A stretch of DNA of 23,561 nucleotides, taken from NCBI GenBank assembly GCA_964469935.1, contig CAYXZQ010000031.1:1-23561 (forward strand), in the 5' to 3' direction. Position numbers and translations under genes: made by a program. This document shows, one piece after another, positions 1 to 6,785 of the stretch; the stretch's first letter is position 1, and each line of letters starts with the position of its first letter. The notes under the pieces were generated by a model. That model was not told the origin of the DNA and made no database searches. It saw only the letters and a program-made list of their open reading frames with translations. Origin of the DNA: CAYXZQ01 sp964469935. GTDB lineage: Archaea; Nanobdellota; Nanobdellia; Woesearchaeales; DSVV01.

Positions 1-105
1 GACAAGAGCGACAGCGGATGTGGTTGCAGTAATTGTTCGAGCTGCGGAAACAACGGCTGTGACTCAGGCGACAGCGCGACAAACCAGGGAAATGTAGGCA
101 CATAG
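1..105 (+). CDS. C-terminal end of an unknown Cys-rich protein (5' end outside window)
   Basis: Frame 1 is open from the first base to a TAG at 103-105 and encodes 34 residues. The peptide is rich in Cys, Gly, Ser, Asn and Asp, with a core reading CGCSNCSSCG followed by one more Cys. Six cysteines in about 15 residues suggest metal binding or disulfides on a flexible tail, but no family can be named from this fragment. It lies just upstream of the Lgt-like gene on the same strand, only about 10-35 bases apart depending on the true lgt start, so the two may be co-transcribed. The low-complexity composition makes a coding call plausible but not certain. Confidence 0.5.
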   Translation, partial: DKSDSGCGCSNCSSCGNNGCDSGDSATNQGNVGT

Positions 106-140
106 GGTAGGTAAAAATAATCCCTTACCATACCCACCAG

Positions 141-926
141 GTGCTAATAGTCTTCCCGGCATTTGCCATAGGCGCACTCAAGTTCGGGCCGAGACATATC
201 CCCACATACCTCTTCACAGCTGTCACTGCAGGAATAGTCGCATTCTTTCTTGCTGTCAGAGAAGCTATAAGAAAGGAGTATGACATAAGACAGGTGGTCT
301 ATTTCTGGATATCCTGCCTCCTCGGCGGACTTGCCATGTCAAGACTCTTCTATTTCATCTTCTTCTACAGGGCAGGGTTCTGGCGTTCATTTGTCCTGTT
401 CTTCGACCCCTCAAAATCAGGGCTGTCCTCGTTCGGTGGTTTCTTCGGCGCAGTGTTAACAGGTGCAATATATTATCTTGTCATCAGGCGGAAGAAGAAG
501 ACCAACATATGGAGGCTCCTGGACATATCGTCGATCGGATTCATGCTAGGGCTTGCGATAGGCAGGGTCGGCTGCTACTCTGCAGGATGCTGCTACGGCA
601 AGCTCGTCCAGCACAACATCCCATGGGCTGTCGATTACCTGGGCGGGCCGAGGCACCCGACCCAGCTCTACGACCTTCTGAACGCATTGTTTGTCTTCGG
701 GGTGGTGCAGAAGCTCAAGCACAAAAAACTATTCGATGGCGCCTTGGTCCTGATTAACTTTGGGCTTTACTCGTTCATCAGGATAATCATAGAATTCTTC
801 AGGGTCGGACCGAGGATCGGATGGTTAACCTACAACCAGATATTCTACATCATCATGCTCGTGACATGTTCAGCCATGTTTGTCACAAAATACAGGAGCC
901 ATGCCCAAAAACGCAAGAGACCCTAG
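141..926 (+). CDS. lgt: Prolipoprotein diacylglyceryl transferase (Lgt family)
   Basis: An integral membrane enzyme that in bacteria transfers diacylglycerol from phosphatidylglycerol to the lipobox cysteine of prolipoproteins. The 261-residue product has about seven hydrophobic segments. It carries the family signatures GLSSFGGFFGAVL (res 94-106), GRVGCYSAGCCYGK (141-154), RHPTQLYD (171-178) and a C-terminal FIRIIIEFFRVGPR (212-225). The His of the E. coli HGG motif (His103) is Phe here, which I recall in some family members. The GTG at 141 is the first canonical start, but the frame is open back to 111 and reads IIPYHTHQ from 120. This resembles the usual Lgt N-terminus, so the true start may be a rare codon such as ATA at 117, behind GGTAGGT. 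It ends tail to tail with cysS, the two stops sharing CTAG at 923-926. Substrates in an archaeon with ether lipids are unclear. Confidence 0.88.
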   Translation: MLIVFPAFAIGALKFGPRHIPTYLFTAVTAGIVAFFLAVREAIRKEYDIRQVVYFWISCLLGGLAMSRLFYFIFFYRAGFWRSFVLFFDPSKSGLSSFGGFFGAVLTGAIYYLVIRRKKKTNIWRLLDISSIGFMLGLAIGRVGCYSAGCCYGKLVQHNIPWAVDYLGGPRHPTQLYDLLNALFVFGVVQKLKHKKLFDGALVLINFGLYSFIRIIIEFFRVGPRIGWLTYNQIFYIIMLVTCSAMFVTKYRSHAQKRKRP

Positions 927-2305
927 TTCTTCCTGAGCTTCGGCCCGTCAGGCGTGTCGTCGATTGAGAAACCCAACTTCATGACCTTGTCCCGTGCAGA
1001 ATCAGCTGCCCTGAAATCCTTTGCCTTCCTTGCCTTCTCCCTTTCCTCCACGAGCTTTAGGACCTCTTCAGGGATCTCGATTTTCTCCTTCTCCAGGATT
1101 CCCAGGACCTTGTCGAAGCGCATCATCGCATCCCTGACCCGGCTTGCGTCTTTTTTGCTGAGCTCAAGCCTGTTCACTTCCTTGACAAGCTCGAATATCT
1201 TTGCAAGCGCGCCGCTGATGTTGAGATCATTGTCCATCTCTTCCGAGAACCCTTCCATTGCGTCCTTCAGGAACCTGTCTATCTCAGAGCTGTCAATCTT
1301 CCCTTTTGCAGAATCAAGACTGTCCATGAAATCCCTGAGCCTGTCCACTGCGTTCTGGGCCGCGTCAAGGCCCTCGAAAGTGAAATTTAATGGCTGCCTG
1401 TAGTTTGCAGAGAGGAGCAGGTACCTGATAGCCTTCGGCCTGTAGCCTTTTTTCAGGATGTCCCTGAGTGTGAAGAAATTCCCGAGGGACTTGGACATCT
1501 TCTTGCCGTCGACAAGTATGTACTCGTTATGGAACCAGTACTTCACGAAAGGCTTTCCTGTCGCAGCCTCGCTCTGGGCTATCTCATTCTCGTGATGCGG
1601 GAATATGAGGTCCACGCCTCCTGAATGTATGTCGATGCTCTCGCCGATGTTCTCCATGGACATTGCAGAGCATTCGATATGCCAGCCGGGCCTGCCCTTG
1701 CCTATGTCTGTCTCCCAGAAAACGTCGCCGTCATCAGGTGTCCAGAATTTCCAAAGAGCAAAATCATGCACGCTCTCCTTGTCGTACTCGTCGGATGCCA
1801 CTCTTGAGCCTGCCTTCCTCTCCGAAAGGTCGATCTTCGAGAGCTTGCCGTAGTCCTTGAATTTCGATATCTTGAAATAGATGCCGTCATGCGTCTTGTA
1901 GGCGATGCCTTTGTCAAGCAGGATATTTATAAGCTTCACCATCTCTGGTACGGATTCCGTCGCCCGGGGAAAGACATCTGCAGGCTCGATGTTCAGGGTC
2001 TTTAAGTCCTCGAAGAATGCCTTCTCATACCTGTCGCAGAACTTCTTCAGGCTCACGCCTTCCTTTTTAGAGTCCCTTATTGTCTTGTCGTCTACATCTG
2101 TTATGTTCATTATGTGCCTGACATCGTAGCCCGAGTATTCCAGGTATCTCTTGAGGATGTCGGATGTCATGTATGCCCTGAAATTCCCGATATGCGCGAA
2201 ATTATAGACTGTCGGGCCGCAGCTGTAGAAGGTGACCTGGCCCTTTTTCAGCGGCCTGAAATCTTCTTTTTTCCTTGAAAGCGTGTTGAATATACTAAGT
2301 GCCAT
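923..2305 (-). CDS. cysS: Cysteinyl-tRNA synthetase
   Basis: Class Ia aminoacyl-tRNA synthetase that charges tRNA-Cys with cysteine in the cytoplasm. The 460-residue length is normal for the family. Visible motifs are the N-terminal Zn/active-site segment SCGPTVYNFAHIGNFR with the HIGH-type HIGN, the Zn ligands in HIECSAMS and HHENEIAQSE, and the KMSKSLGN (KMSKS) loop near residue 265. A C-terminal DALR/anticodon-binding helical region follows. The start is an ATG (2303-2305) only 5 bases after the dCMP deaminase stop, which makes it the last gene of the nrd operon. The pairing of CysRS with dNTP genes has no obvious functional logic and may be simple packing. It overlaps the lgt stop by 4 bases. 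Confidence 0.97.
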   Translation of the reverse strand: MALSIFNTLSRKKEDFRPLKKGQVTFYSCGPTVYNFAHIGNFRAYMTSDILKRYLEYSGYDVRHIMNITDVDDKTIRDSKKEGVSLKKFCDRYEKAFFEDLKTLNIEPADVFPRATESVPEMVKLINILLDKGIAYKTHDGIYFKISKFKDYGKLSKIDLSERKAGSRVASDEYDKESVHDFALWKFWTPDDGDVFWETDIGKGRPGWHIECSAMSMENIGESIDIHSGGVDLIFPHHENEIAQSEAATGKPFVKYWFHNEYILVDGKKMSKSLGNFFTLRDILKKGYRPKAIRYLLLSANYRQPLNFTFEGLDAAQNAVDRLRDFMDSLDSAKGKIDSSEIDRFLKDAMEGFSEEMDNDLNISGALAKIFELVKEVNRLELSKKDASRVRDAMMRFDKVLGILEKEKIEIPEEVLKLVEEREKARKAKDFRAADSARDKVMKLGFSIDDTPDGPKLRKN

Positions 2306-2310
2306 CTAAA

Positions 2311-2793
2311 TCACATGTCCTTGTAGTTCTCGACCTCATCATGCAGGACCTCAAGCTTCACTCCGGCCAACCTGAAGATCCGTTCCGAGTCCTGGCCCTG
2401 ATGGTATCTCTTCTCGCAGACCACCCTTCTAATTCCTGCGTTTATCAGCATCTTTGCGCACACGTAGCATGGAGTCATGCTGCAGTAGAGTGTCGCTCCG
2501 TCGACAGATATTCCTAGCTTTGCAGCCTGGCAGATTGCGTTCTGCTCTGCATGCGTGGTCCTGACGCAATGCTGGGAGACCGAGCCGTCATCATGCATGG
2601 TCTTTTTGAGCTCATGCCCTGCTTCATCGCAATGCGGCGTCCCTTTCGGAGATCCCACGTAGCCTGTGACAAGGATCCTGTTGTCCCTGGCTATCACACA
2701 TCCGCTCTTGCCCCTGTCGCATGTCGCCCTCTTGGCCACAGAGCGCATTATCTCTATGAAATACTCGTCCCATGATGGCCTTTTGTCGGGCAT
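2311..2793 (-). CDS. dCMP deaminase (deoxycytidylate deaminase family)
   Basis: Zn-dependent deaminase predicted to convert dCMP to dUMP, which feeds dTTP synthesis. The 160-residue product has the HAE motif (TTHAEQNAI) and the PCxxC motif (TPCYVCAKML), which together give the His/Cys/Cys zinc site and the catalytic Glu. It also has the inserted region with CDEAGHELKK typical of dCMP deaminases. The frame is open upstream to 2883, but that extension overlaps the nrdG 3' end and is not family-like. The ATG at 2791-2793, giving MPDKRPSWDEYF, matches the usual N-terminus. It lies between nrdG (61-base gap with its own TATA-like box) and cysS (5-base gap). Its place beside ribonucleotide reductase fits nucleotide supply. 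Confidence 0.93.
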   Translation of the reverse strand: MPDKRPSWDEYFIEIMRSVAKRATCDRGKSGCVIARDNRILVTGYVGSPKGTPHCDEAGHELKKTMHDDGSVSQHCVRTTHAEQNAICQAAKLGISVDGATLYCSMTPCYVCAKMLINAGIRRVVCEKRYHQGQDSERIFRLAGVKLEVLHDEVENYKDM

Positions 2794-2814
2794 TTTCAGG
2801 AGTATCCTGCGTAT

Positions 2815-2824
2815 TATATTTAAA
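2815..2824 (-). promoter_or_regulatory. TATA-like box for dCMP deaminase-cysS
   Basis: On the minus strand the sequence reads TTTAAATATA, 22-31 bases upstream of the deaminase ATG, in the gap after the nrdG stop. The distance suits an archaeal TATA box driving a leaderless or nearly leaderless transcript. This suggests the deaminase and cysS can also be transcribed apart from the upstream nrd genes. Confidence 0.5.
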
Positions 2825-2854
2825 TATGTTGATTTGCCGGTATCTATGGCATAG

Positions 2855-3547
2855 TCAGATCCCGACAATCTCCACTTCGTCAAAATAATTCTTCAGGACC
2901 TCACTGAACTTCTCCAGCTGCTCTTTCTCATACGGTTTTGCAATGAATCCCTCGTCAAGCACAGGCATGTCCAACCTGAGCTGCTGCATAACGTACTTCC
3001 TGCTCCCCTTGAGCCATTTCCCAATCTCGATTGCATCATCCCCCCTGAAGAATTCCGGGACAACCGTCGTCCTGAACTGGTAATCCTTTGCCTTCTCCCT
3101 TATGAGGCTTATGCTCCTGTTGATGTCATCCATCACGACATCCATCCTCGTAGCATCCCTGTACCCAGCTTCAGGCGCCTTTATGTCCATGGCAACGTAA
3201 TCGAGCATGGGAAGGAGCTTTTCCAGAAGCCCGGGGTTCGTGCCGTTGGTGTCGAGCTTGACCCTGTAGCCCATCGACCTTATGCTCTCGATGAATGGGA
3301 TGAGGTCTGGATAAAGAGTAGGCTCGCCGCCTGTGATTACCACGGCATCGAGCCATTTCCTTCGCTCCTGCAGAAATTCGAATATCTCATCCTCGGGTAT
3401 AGTGGGCTGTTTATCAATATCCCTGACAAGGCCGGGGTTCTGGCAGTAGGGACATCGGAAATTGCACCCGCCGATGAAGACCACGCAGCCCGTATGGGGC
3501 GGGTAGTCTATCAGGCTCATCTTCTGGAGTCCTTTTATCGGCAGCAT
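2855..3547 (-). CDS. nrdG: Anaerobic ribonucleotide reductase activating protein (NrdG2-type radical SAM)
   Basis: Radical SAM enzyme that installs the glycyl radical on NrdD. The 230-residue product begins MLPIKGLQKMSLIDYPPHTG and has the [4Fe-4S]-binding CNFRCPYC (CxxxCxxC), the SAM-contacting GGEPTLYP and a conserved KLDTNGTNP strand. This matches the archaeal/anaerobe NrdG2 subgroup more than the short E. coli type. The open frame runs upstream to 3691, but the extra 48 residues are not family-like and overlap the redoxin gene. The ATG at 3545-3547 is therefore preferred, 25 bases after the redoxin stop. Its position directly behind NrdD and the redoxin supports the assignment over other radical SAM activases. 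Confidence 0.93.
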   Translation of the reverse strand: MLPIKGLQKMSLIDYPPHTGCVVFIGGCNFRCPYCQNPGLVRDIDKQPTIPEDEIFEFLQERRKWLDAVVITGGEPTLYPDLIPFIESIRSMGYRVKLDTNGTNPGLLEKLLPMLDYVAMDIKAPEAGYRDATRMDVVMDDINRSISLIREKAKDYQFRTTVVPEFFRGDDAIEIGKWLKGSRKYVMQQLRLDMPVLDEGFIAKPYEKEQLEKFSEVLKNYFDEVEIVGI

Positions 3548-3572
3548 TTTCTTCTGAATTGAAAAAGAAAAA

Positions 3573-3839
3573 TCAGATATCAAGCAGGCTCTTGTTGTCC
3601 AGTATCTTCCTGATATCATCGATGTCAGAGGCCCTGTTCTCTTCCTTTCCTTCCTTGTCAAGGAAGACCATGGTCGGTACCCCCATGACACCGTACTTCT
3701 GCGATTCCTTCAGCCCCTCGTCTGTCGAGGCGTCGACAATCTCGCCTTTGAGCTTCACTGTGGTTGATGTCAGGAATTCCTTTATCTCGCTGCAGTCCGG
3801 GCACATGGGCGTCATGAAAAACTTGTACTGCGATATCAT
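3573..3839 (-). CDS. Thioredoxin/glutaredoxin-like redoxin, probable NrdD reductant
   Basis: An 88-residue thioredoxin-fold protein with the N-terminal redox motif MCPDC (residues 12-16), the cis-Pro region GVMGVPTMVFLDK (50-62) and a charged C-terminal helix. Its ATG overlaps the TGA stop of the NrdR-NrdD gene (ATGA, 3836-3839), a sign of translational coupling and matched dosage. Some class III reductases, including one from Methanosarcina, take electrons from a small redoxin rather than from formate. I infer the same role here from the coupling, but the sequence alone does not prove the partner. A longer frame back to 4139 is only a shadow of nrdD. Confidence 0.88.
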   Translation of the reverse strand: MISQYKFFMTPMCPDCSEIKEFLTSTTVKLKGEIVDASTDEGLKESQKYGVMGVPTMVFLDKEGKEENRASDIDDIRKILDNKSLLDI

Positions 3840-6439
3840 TTGGCCTTCACCTTGCTGCTTGTTGCCATCAGCTCTCCAGGAAGCGTGTTCTCCATTGTCT
3901 TCTTCTCTGAAAACTCTTCCCTGAACCTGAATTCTTCCTGCTTGCCCTCGTTCCAGTTCTGCACAGGCCTGTAGTAGCCGACAATCCTTGAATAGACCTC
4001 GGCAGGACCTTTGCAGGTCGGGCAGTTGAAGTGCTCTCCCTTGATGTAGCCATGCTCCTTGCAGACGGAGAAAGTGGGGGTTATGGAGAAATACGGCAGC
4101 CTCGTGTTGTAAGCTATCTTCTGCACGAGCTTCTTGCACGATTCCCCGCTTGATACAGCCTCGCCGAGGAAGGTGTGGAATATGGTCCCTCCTGTGTACA
4201 GGGGCTGGATGTCGTTCTGGTGGACGAGCGCCTCGACAGCATCCTCAGTCTTGTCTACAGGGTACTGCGTGGAGTTCGTGAGGAACGGCTCTTTCTCCCC
4301 GGAAGTTATGATGTCGGGGTGGTATTTCTTGTCAAGCCTTCCGAACCTGTAGGACGTCGACTCTGCGGGCGTCGCCTCGAGGTTGTAGAGGTTGCCTGTC
4401 TCCTGCTGGAAGGTGATGATGGTGTCCCTCATCATGGTGAGGGTCTCCATCGTTAGGAGCTTTCCTTCCCTTGTCTCTATGCCCTTGCCTATCAGGTTCT
4501 TGCATGCCTCGTGCATGCCGCAGAGGCCGATTGTCGAGAAATGGTTCCTGAACGTGCCGAGATACTGCTTGGTATAAGGCATGAGCCCGCCCTTGAGGTT
4601 CTTCTCGATTATCTTTCTCTTTATCTCGAGCGCGTCCTTGCTCAGCAGCATGTATTTCTTGATTATGTCGAAGAACTCCTGCTTGTTCCTGGCCTCGTAT
4701 GCCATCCTGTTGAGGTTCAGGGTCATGACGCCTATCGAGCCTGTCGAGTCTCCAGGCCCCCACATGCTTCCTGGCCTGTTCATGAGCTCGTTCTGGTTCA
4801 TGTTGAGCCTGCAGCACATCGCCCTTATCGAGCCGGGGTCGAGGTTCGAACCGATGTAATTCTGGAAATAAGGCATGCCATATTTTGCCGTAAGCTGGAA
4901 GAGCAGCTTCGAGTTAGGGCTGTCCCAGTCAAAATCCCTTGTCAGGTTGTAGGTAGGGATAGGGAAAGAGAACACCCTGCCTCTTGCATCTCCTTCGATC
5001 ATCACCTCAAGGAATGCCCTGTTGATTATGTCCAGCTCCCTCTGCAGGTCGCCGTATGTGTAATCCTGCTTCTTTCCCCCGACAATCGCCTTCTTCTTCT
5101 TCATGTCATCAGGCACTGTCCAGTCAAATGTCAGGTTCGAGAACGGGTACTGAGAGCCCCATCTCGAAGGTATGTTCAGGGAGAAGACGAGCTGCTGCAT
5201 GCACTGCTTGACCTCCTTGTAGGACATGTTGTCCGACTTCACGAAGGGAGCGAGGAGCGTGTCCACTGAAGAGAACGCCTGGGCGCCTGCAAACTCCATC
5301 TGGAGGCAGCCGATGTAGTTGACCATCTGGTGCACGACAGTGTTCATGTGCTTTGCAGGGAGGCAGTCCACCTTGCCGGGAATCCCGCCGAAACCCTTTA
5401 TGAGAAGGTTCTTGAGTGACCAGCCTGCGCAGTAGCCTATGAACCCGTGCGAAAGGTCGTGGATGTGGAGATAGCCCTTGAGGTGCGCCTCTTTTATCGC
5501 CGGCGTGTAGATGTTGTTTAGCGCATAGTTTGATATGACCTTGCCTGATGTGTAGAGCAGGAGGCCTGAGAACGAGAACTGCTCGTTCGAGTTCTCCTTG
5601 ACACGCCAGTCAAGCTTGTCTAGGTAGTGGGAGATGGTCTCGTTCACATCTATGAACATGTCCTTGGTGTCACGGAGCTTTCTCCTCTGCTCCCTGTACA
5701 TCATATAGGCCTTCGATGTCTGGTAATGGCCGTTGTCCACCAGGACTTCCTCGACGATGTCCTGGACATCCTCGACGGTCGGCATGTTCTTTTTGTCGTA
5801 TTTTGACTCGATCCTCTTCACGACGTCTCCTGCAAGCTCCTCAGCCATATTCTTGTCCTTGCCGCCGATTGACTTTGCAGCTGCAAATATCGCGTTCGTG
5901 ATCTTTTCAGGGGCAAACTCGACAATCCTTCCGTCCCGCTTCTTAACTGACTTGATCGTGCTGCCGTTTGCCAGGGGTTTGTCCGGCTTTATGGTCTTCT
6001 CAAGCTTCTCGACCTCTTTCTTGAATGATTTTGCGTCCTGGAATGACTTATATACGGATGTGAACCTGATGTAAGCGACCTCATCTGCCTTCTTGAGATG
6101 ATTGACAACAATCTCTCCGATGACGCTTGTAGGGATGGGCTTGTCCTTCTGCTTGATCTCCTTCTCTATCCGGCCTATGAGAACGTCCACTTCCTCCTTA
6201 GATGCCGGCCTCTTCTCGAATGCCTTCTGGATGCCCGCCCGCAGCTTCTCGATATTGAAGATCTCCTTTGTGCCGTCCTTCTTCACGACCTCTATGTCGA
6301 TTGCGTCTATCTTCTCGTAGGTCGTGAACCTCTTTCCGCAGGAAAGGCACTCCCTCCTCCTCCTGGTGCTCGGCTCCTCTGATGCGTCTCTCTTGTCTAC
6401 TACCTTTGTCTCGACTGAATTGCAGTACGGGCATTTCAT
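3836..6439 (-). CDS. nrdD: NrdR repressor fused to anaerobic ribonucleoside-triphosphate reductase NrdD
   Basis: An 867-residue protein that joins a full-length NrdR to class III ribonucleotide reductase in one frame. Residues 1-150 are NrdR: a Zn ribbon (MKCPYC at 1-6 and RRRRECLSCGKRFTTYE around 27-43), an ATP-cone starting VVKKDGTKEIF, and the C-terminal VAYIRFTSVYKSF. A short linker (KPDKPLANGS) leads to a second ATP-cone (VKKRDGRIVEF, about 165-255). The NrdD catalytic barrel follows, with ATPAESTSYRFG, a C-terminal Zn site (CKEHG and CPTC) and the glycyl-radical loop RIVGYYRPVQNW, whose Gly is about residue 821. I found no ATG, GTG or TTG near the linker, so this is a true fusion and not two genes. 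The start is ATG (6437-6439) behind GAGGAG; a GTG three codons earlier lies too close to that ribosome site. It heads the operon, and its promoter carries NrdR-box-like sites. Confidence 0.95.
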   Translation of the reverse strand: MKCPYCNSVETKVVDKRDASEEPSTRRRRECLSCGKRFTTYEKIDAIDIEVVKKDGTKEIFNIEKLRAGIQKAFEKRPASKEEVDVLIGRIEKEIKQKDKPIPTSVIGEIVVNHLKKADEVAYIRFTSVYKSFQDAKSFKKEVEKLEKTIKPDKPLANGSTIKSVKKRDGRIVEFAPEKITNAIFAAAKSIGGKDKNMAEELAGDVVKRIESKYDKKNMPTVEDVQDIVEEVLVDNGHYQTSKAYMMYREQRRKLRDTKDMFIDVNETISHYLDKLDWRVKENSNEQFSFSGLLLYTSGKVISNYALNNIYTPAIKEAHLKGYLHIHDLSHGFIGYCAGWSLKNLLIKGFGGIPGKVDCLPAKHMNTVVHQMVNYIGCLQMEFAGAQAFSSVDTLLAPFVKSDNMSYKEVKQCMQQLVFSLNIPSRWGSQYPFSNLTFDWTVPDDMKKKKAIVGGKKQDYTYGDLQRELDIINRAFLEVMIEGDARGRVFSFPIPTYNLTRDFDWDSPNSKLLFQLTAKYGMPYFQNYIGSNLDPGSIRAMCCRLNMNQNELMNRPGSMWGPGDSTGSIGVMTLNLNRMAYEARNKQEFFDIIKKYMLLSKDALEIKRKIIEKNLKGGLMPYTKQYLGTFRNHFSTIGLCGMHEACKNLIGKGIETREGKLLTMETLTMMRDTIITFQQETGNLYNLEATPAESTSYRFGRLDKKYHPDIITSGEKEPFLTNSTQYPVDKTEDAVEALVHQNDIQPLYTGGTIFHTFLGEAVSSGESCKKLVQKIAYNTRLPYFSITPTFSVCKEHGYIKGEHFNCPTCKGPAEVYSRIVGYYRPVQNWNEGKQEEFRFREEFSEKKTMENTLPGELMATSSKVKAK

Positions 6440-6447
6440 AGCTATCA

Positions 6448-6453
6448 CTCCTC
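6448..6453 (-). promoter_or_regulatory. Ribosome-binding site deciding the NrdR-NrdD start
   Basis: The minus strand reads GAGGAG followed by TGATAGCT and then ATG (6439). This is a good Shine-Dalgarno match at 8-base spacing. The alternative GTG at 6448 overlaps the site itself and can be set aside. The chosen start gives MKCPYC, the normal NrdR N-terminus. Confidence 0.75.
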
Positions 6454-6464
6454 TTTTCGTCTTA

Positions 6465-6480
6465 ATACAACATCTTGTGG
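6465..6480. promoter_or_regulatory. NrdR-box-like operator 1 (start-proximal)
   Basis: The 16-mer ATACAACATCTTGTGG is an imperfect palindrome close to the bacterial NrdR box (roughly ACACWATATATWGTGT). It matches the second copy at 12 of 16 bases. It lies in the presumed 5' leader of the NrdR-NrdD gene, between the likely transcription start and the ribosome-binding site. Confidence 0.72.
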
Positions 6481-6496
6481 TTTTTTAGTCACACAG

Positions 6497-6512
6497 ACAC
6501 AATATCTTGTAT
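6497..6512. promoter_or_regulatory. NrdR-box-like operator 2 (at presumed transcription start)
   Basis: The 16-mer ACACAATATCTTGTAT starts exactly 32 bp from the first copy, leaving 16 bp between the boxes. That is the three-helical-turn tandem spacing known for bacterial NrdR operators. It lies about 25 bp downstream of the TATA-like box, so a bound repressor would cover the start of transcription. Confidence 0.75.
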
Positions 6513-6528
6513 TTTAGTGATACAACTC

Positions 6529-6540
6529 ATTTATATATTT
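6529..6540 (-). promoter_or_regulatory. TATA-like box of the nrdR-nrdD operon
   Basis: The minus strand reads AAATATATAAAT in an A/T-rich stretch about 95 bp upstream of the ATG. An archaeal start about 25 bp downstream would fall near 6509, inside operator 2, leaving a leader of about 70 bases that contains operator 1 and the ribosome-binding site. This geometry is inferred, not measured. Confidence 0.6.
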
Positions 6541-6632
6541 TTCGGGCTTCCAAAATATAATATCAAAAAATACTTGTTTTAAAATTCATTTCTCAGGATA
6601 TTTTTTTCAATAAATCTGAGAAGAAAAGAGGG

Positions 6633-6640
6633 TTTAAATA
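6633..6640 (+). promoter_or_regulatory. TATA-like box upstream of a possible RNA gene
   Basis: TTTAAATA on the plus strand lies in an A/T-rich flank and points away from the nrd operon. A start about 25 bp downstream would fall near 6660, at the edge of a sharply G/C-richer segment. Confidence 0.35.
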
Positions 6641-6649
6641 ACATTCGCG

Positions 6650-6745
6650 AGGATGTCCAGTGGGGCGTGCGGGAGACAGAAGGAACCAACGGAGTGCATC
6701 GGTGGAAACAGCCCCCGAATATGGATACGGCAGACATTTTCTGGA
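6650..6745 (+). ncRNA. Possible structured RNA in the 346-bp spacer between nrdR-nrdD and the next gene
   Basis: The spacer 6440-6785 holds the nrd promoter and then an A/T-rich stretch (about 6513-6650). It turns abruptly G/C-rich at 6650-6735 with no convincing reading frame. Within it GGGGC (6662-6666) can pair with GCCCC (6711-6715). TGTCC (6654-6658) can pair with GGATA (6723-6727) outside it, giving two nested helices. CCAAC (6686-6690) can pair imperfectly with GGTGG (6701-6705) inside. A TATA-like box lies just upstream. The call rests on composition and hand-found pairings only. An unrecognised small ORF remains possible, and no known RNA family could be assigned. Confidence 0.28.
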
Positions 6746-6762
6746 AAAATCAATATAAATAA

Positions 6763-6780
6763 GAATCAAGATCCTGATTC
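6763..6780 (-). terminator. Hairpin plus T-rich tail after the 6786-7067 gene
   Basis: GAATCA and TGATTC form a 6-bp perfect stem around a 6-base loop. The hairpin lies 5 bases beyond the stop of the minus-strand gene. On that strand it is followed by a T-rich run (TTATTTATATTGATTTTT). This is consistent with a terminator, although archaeal termination depends mainly on the T-rich part. Confidence 0.4.
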
Positions 6781-6785
6781 CTGCC

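Noticed and set aside
2794..2883. Upstream extension of the dCMP deaminase reading frame
   Set aside because: It overlaps the nrdG 3' end and the TATA-like box, and the extra 30 residues do not resemble the family.
4511..5269. 252-aa plus-strand frame inside nrdD
   Set aside because: It lies wholly opposite the conserved NrdD catalytic region and has no recognisable motif, so it is a shadow of high-G+C codons.
6647..6685. GAGGATGTCC and GACAGAAGG look a little like conserved RNase P RNA segments
   Set aside because: The segments are only about 20 bases apart, in a region of about 100 bases with no room for the P4 architecture, and the matches are imperfect.
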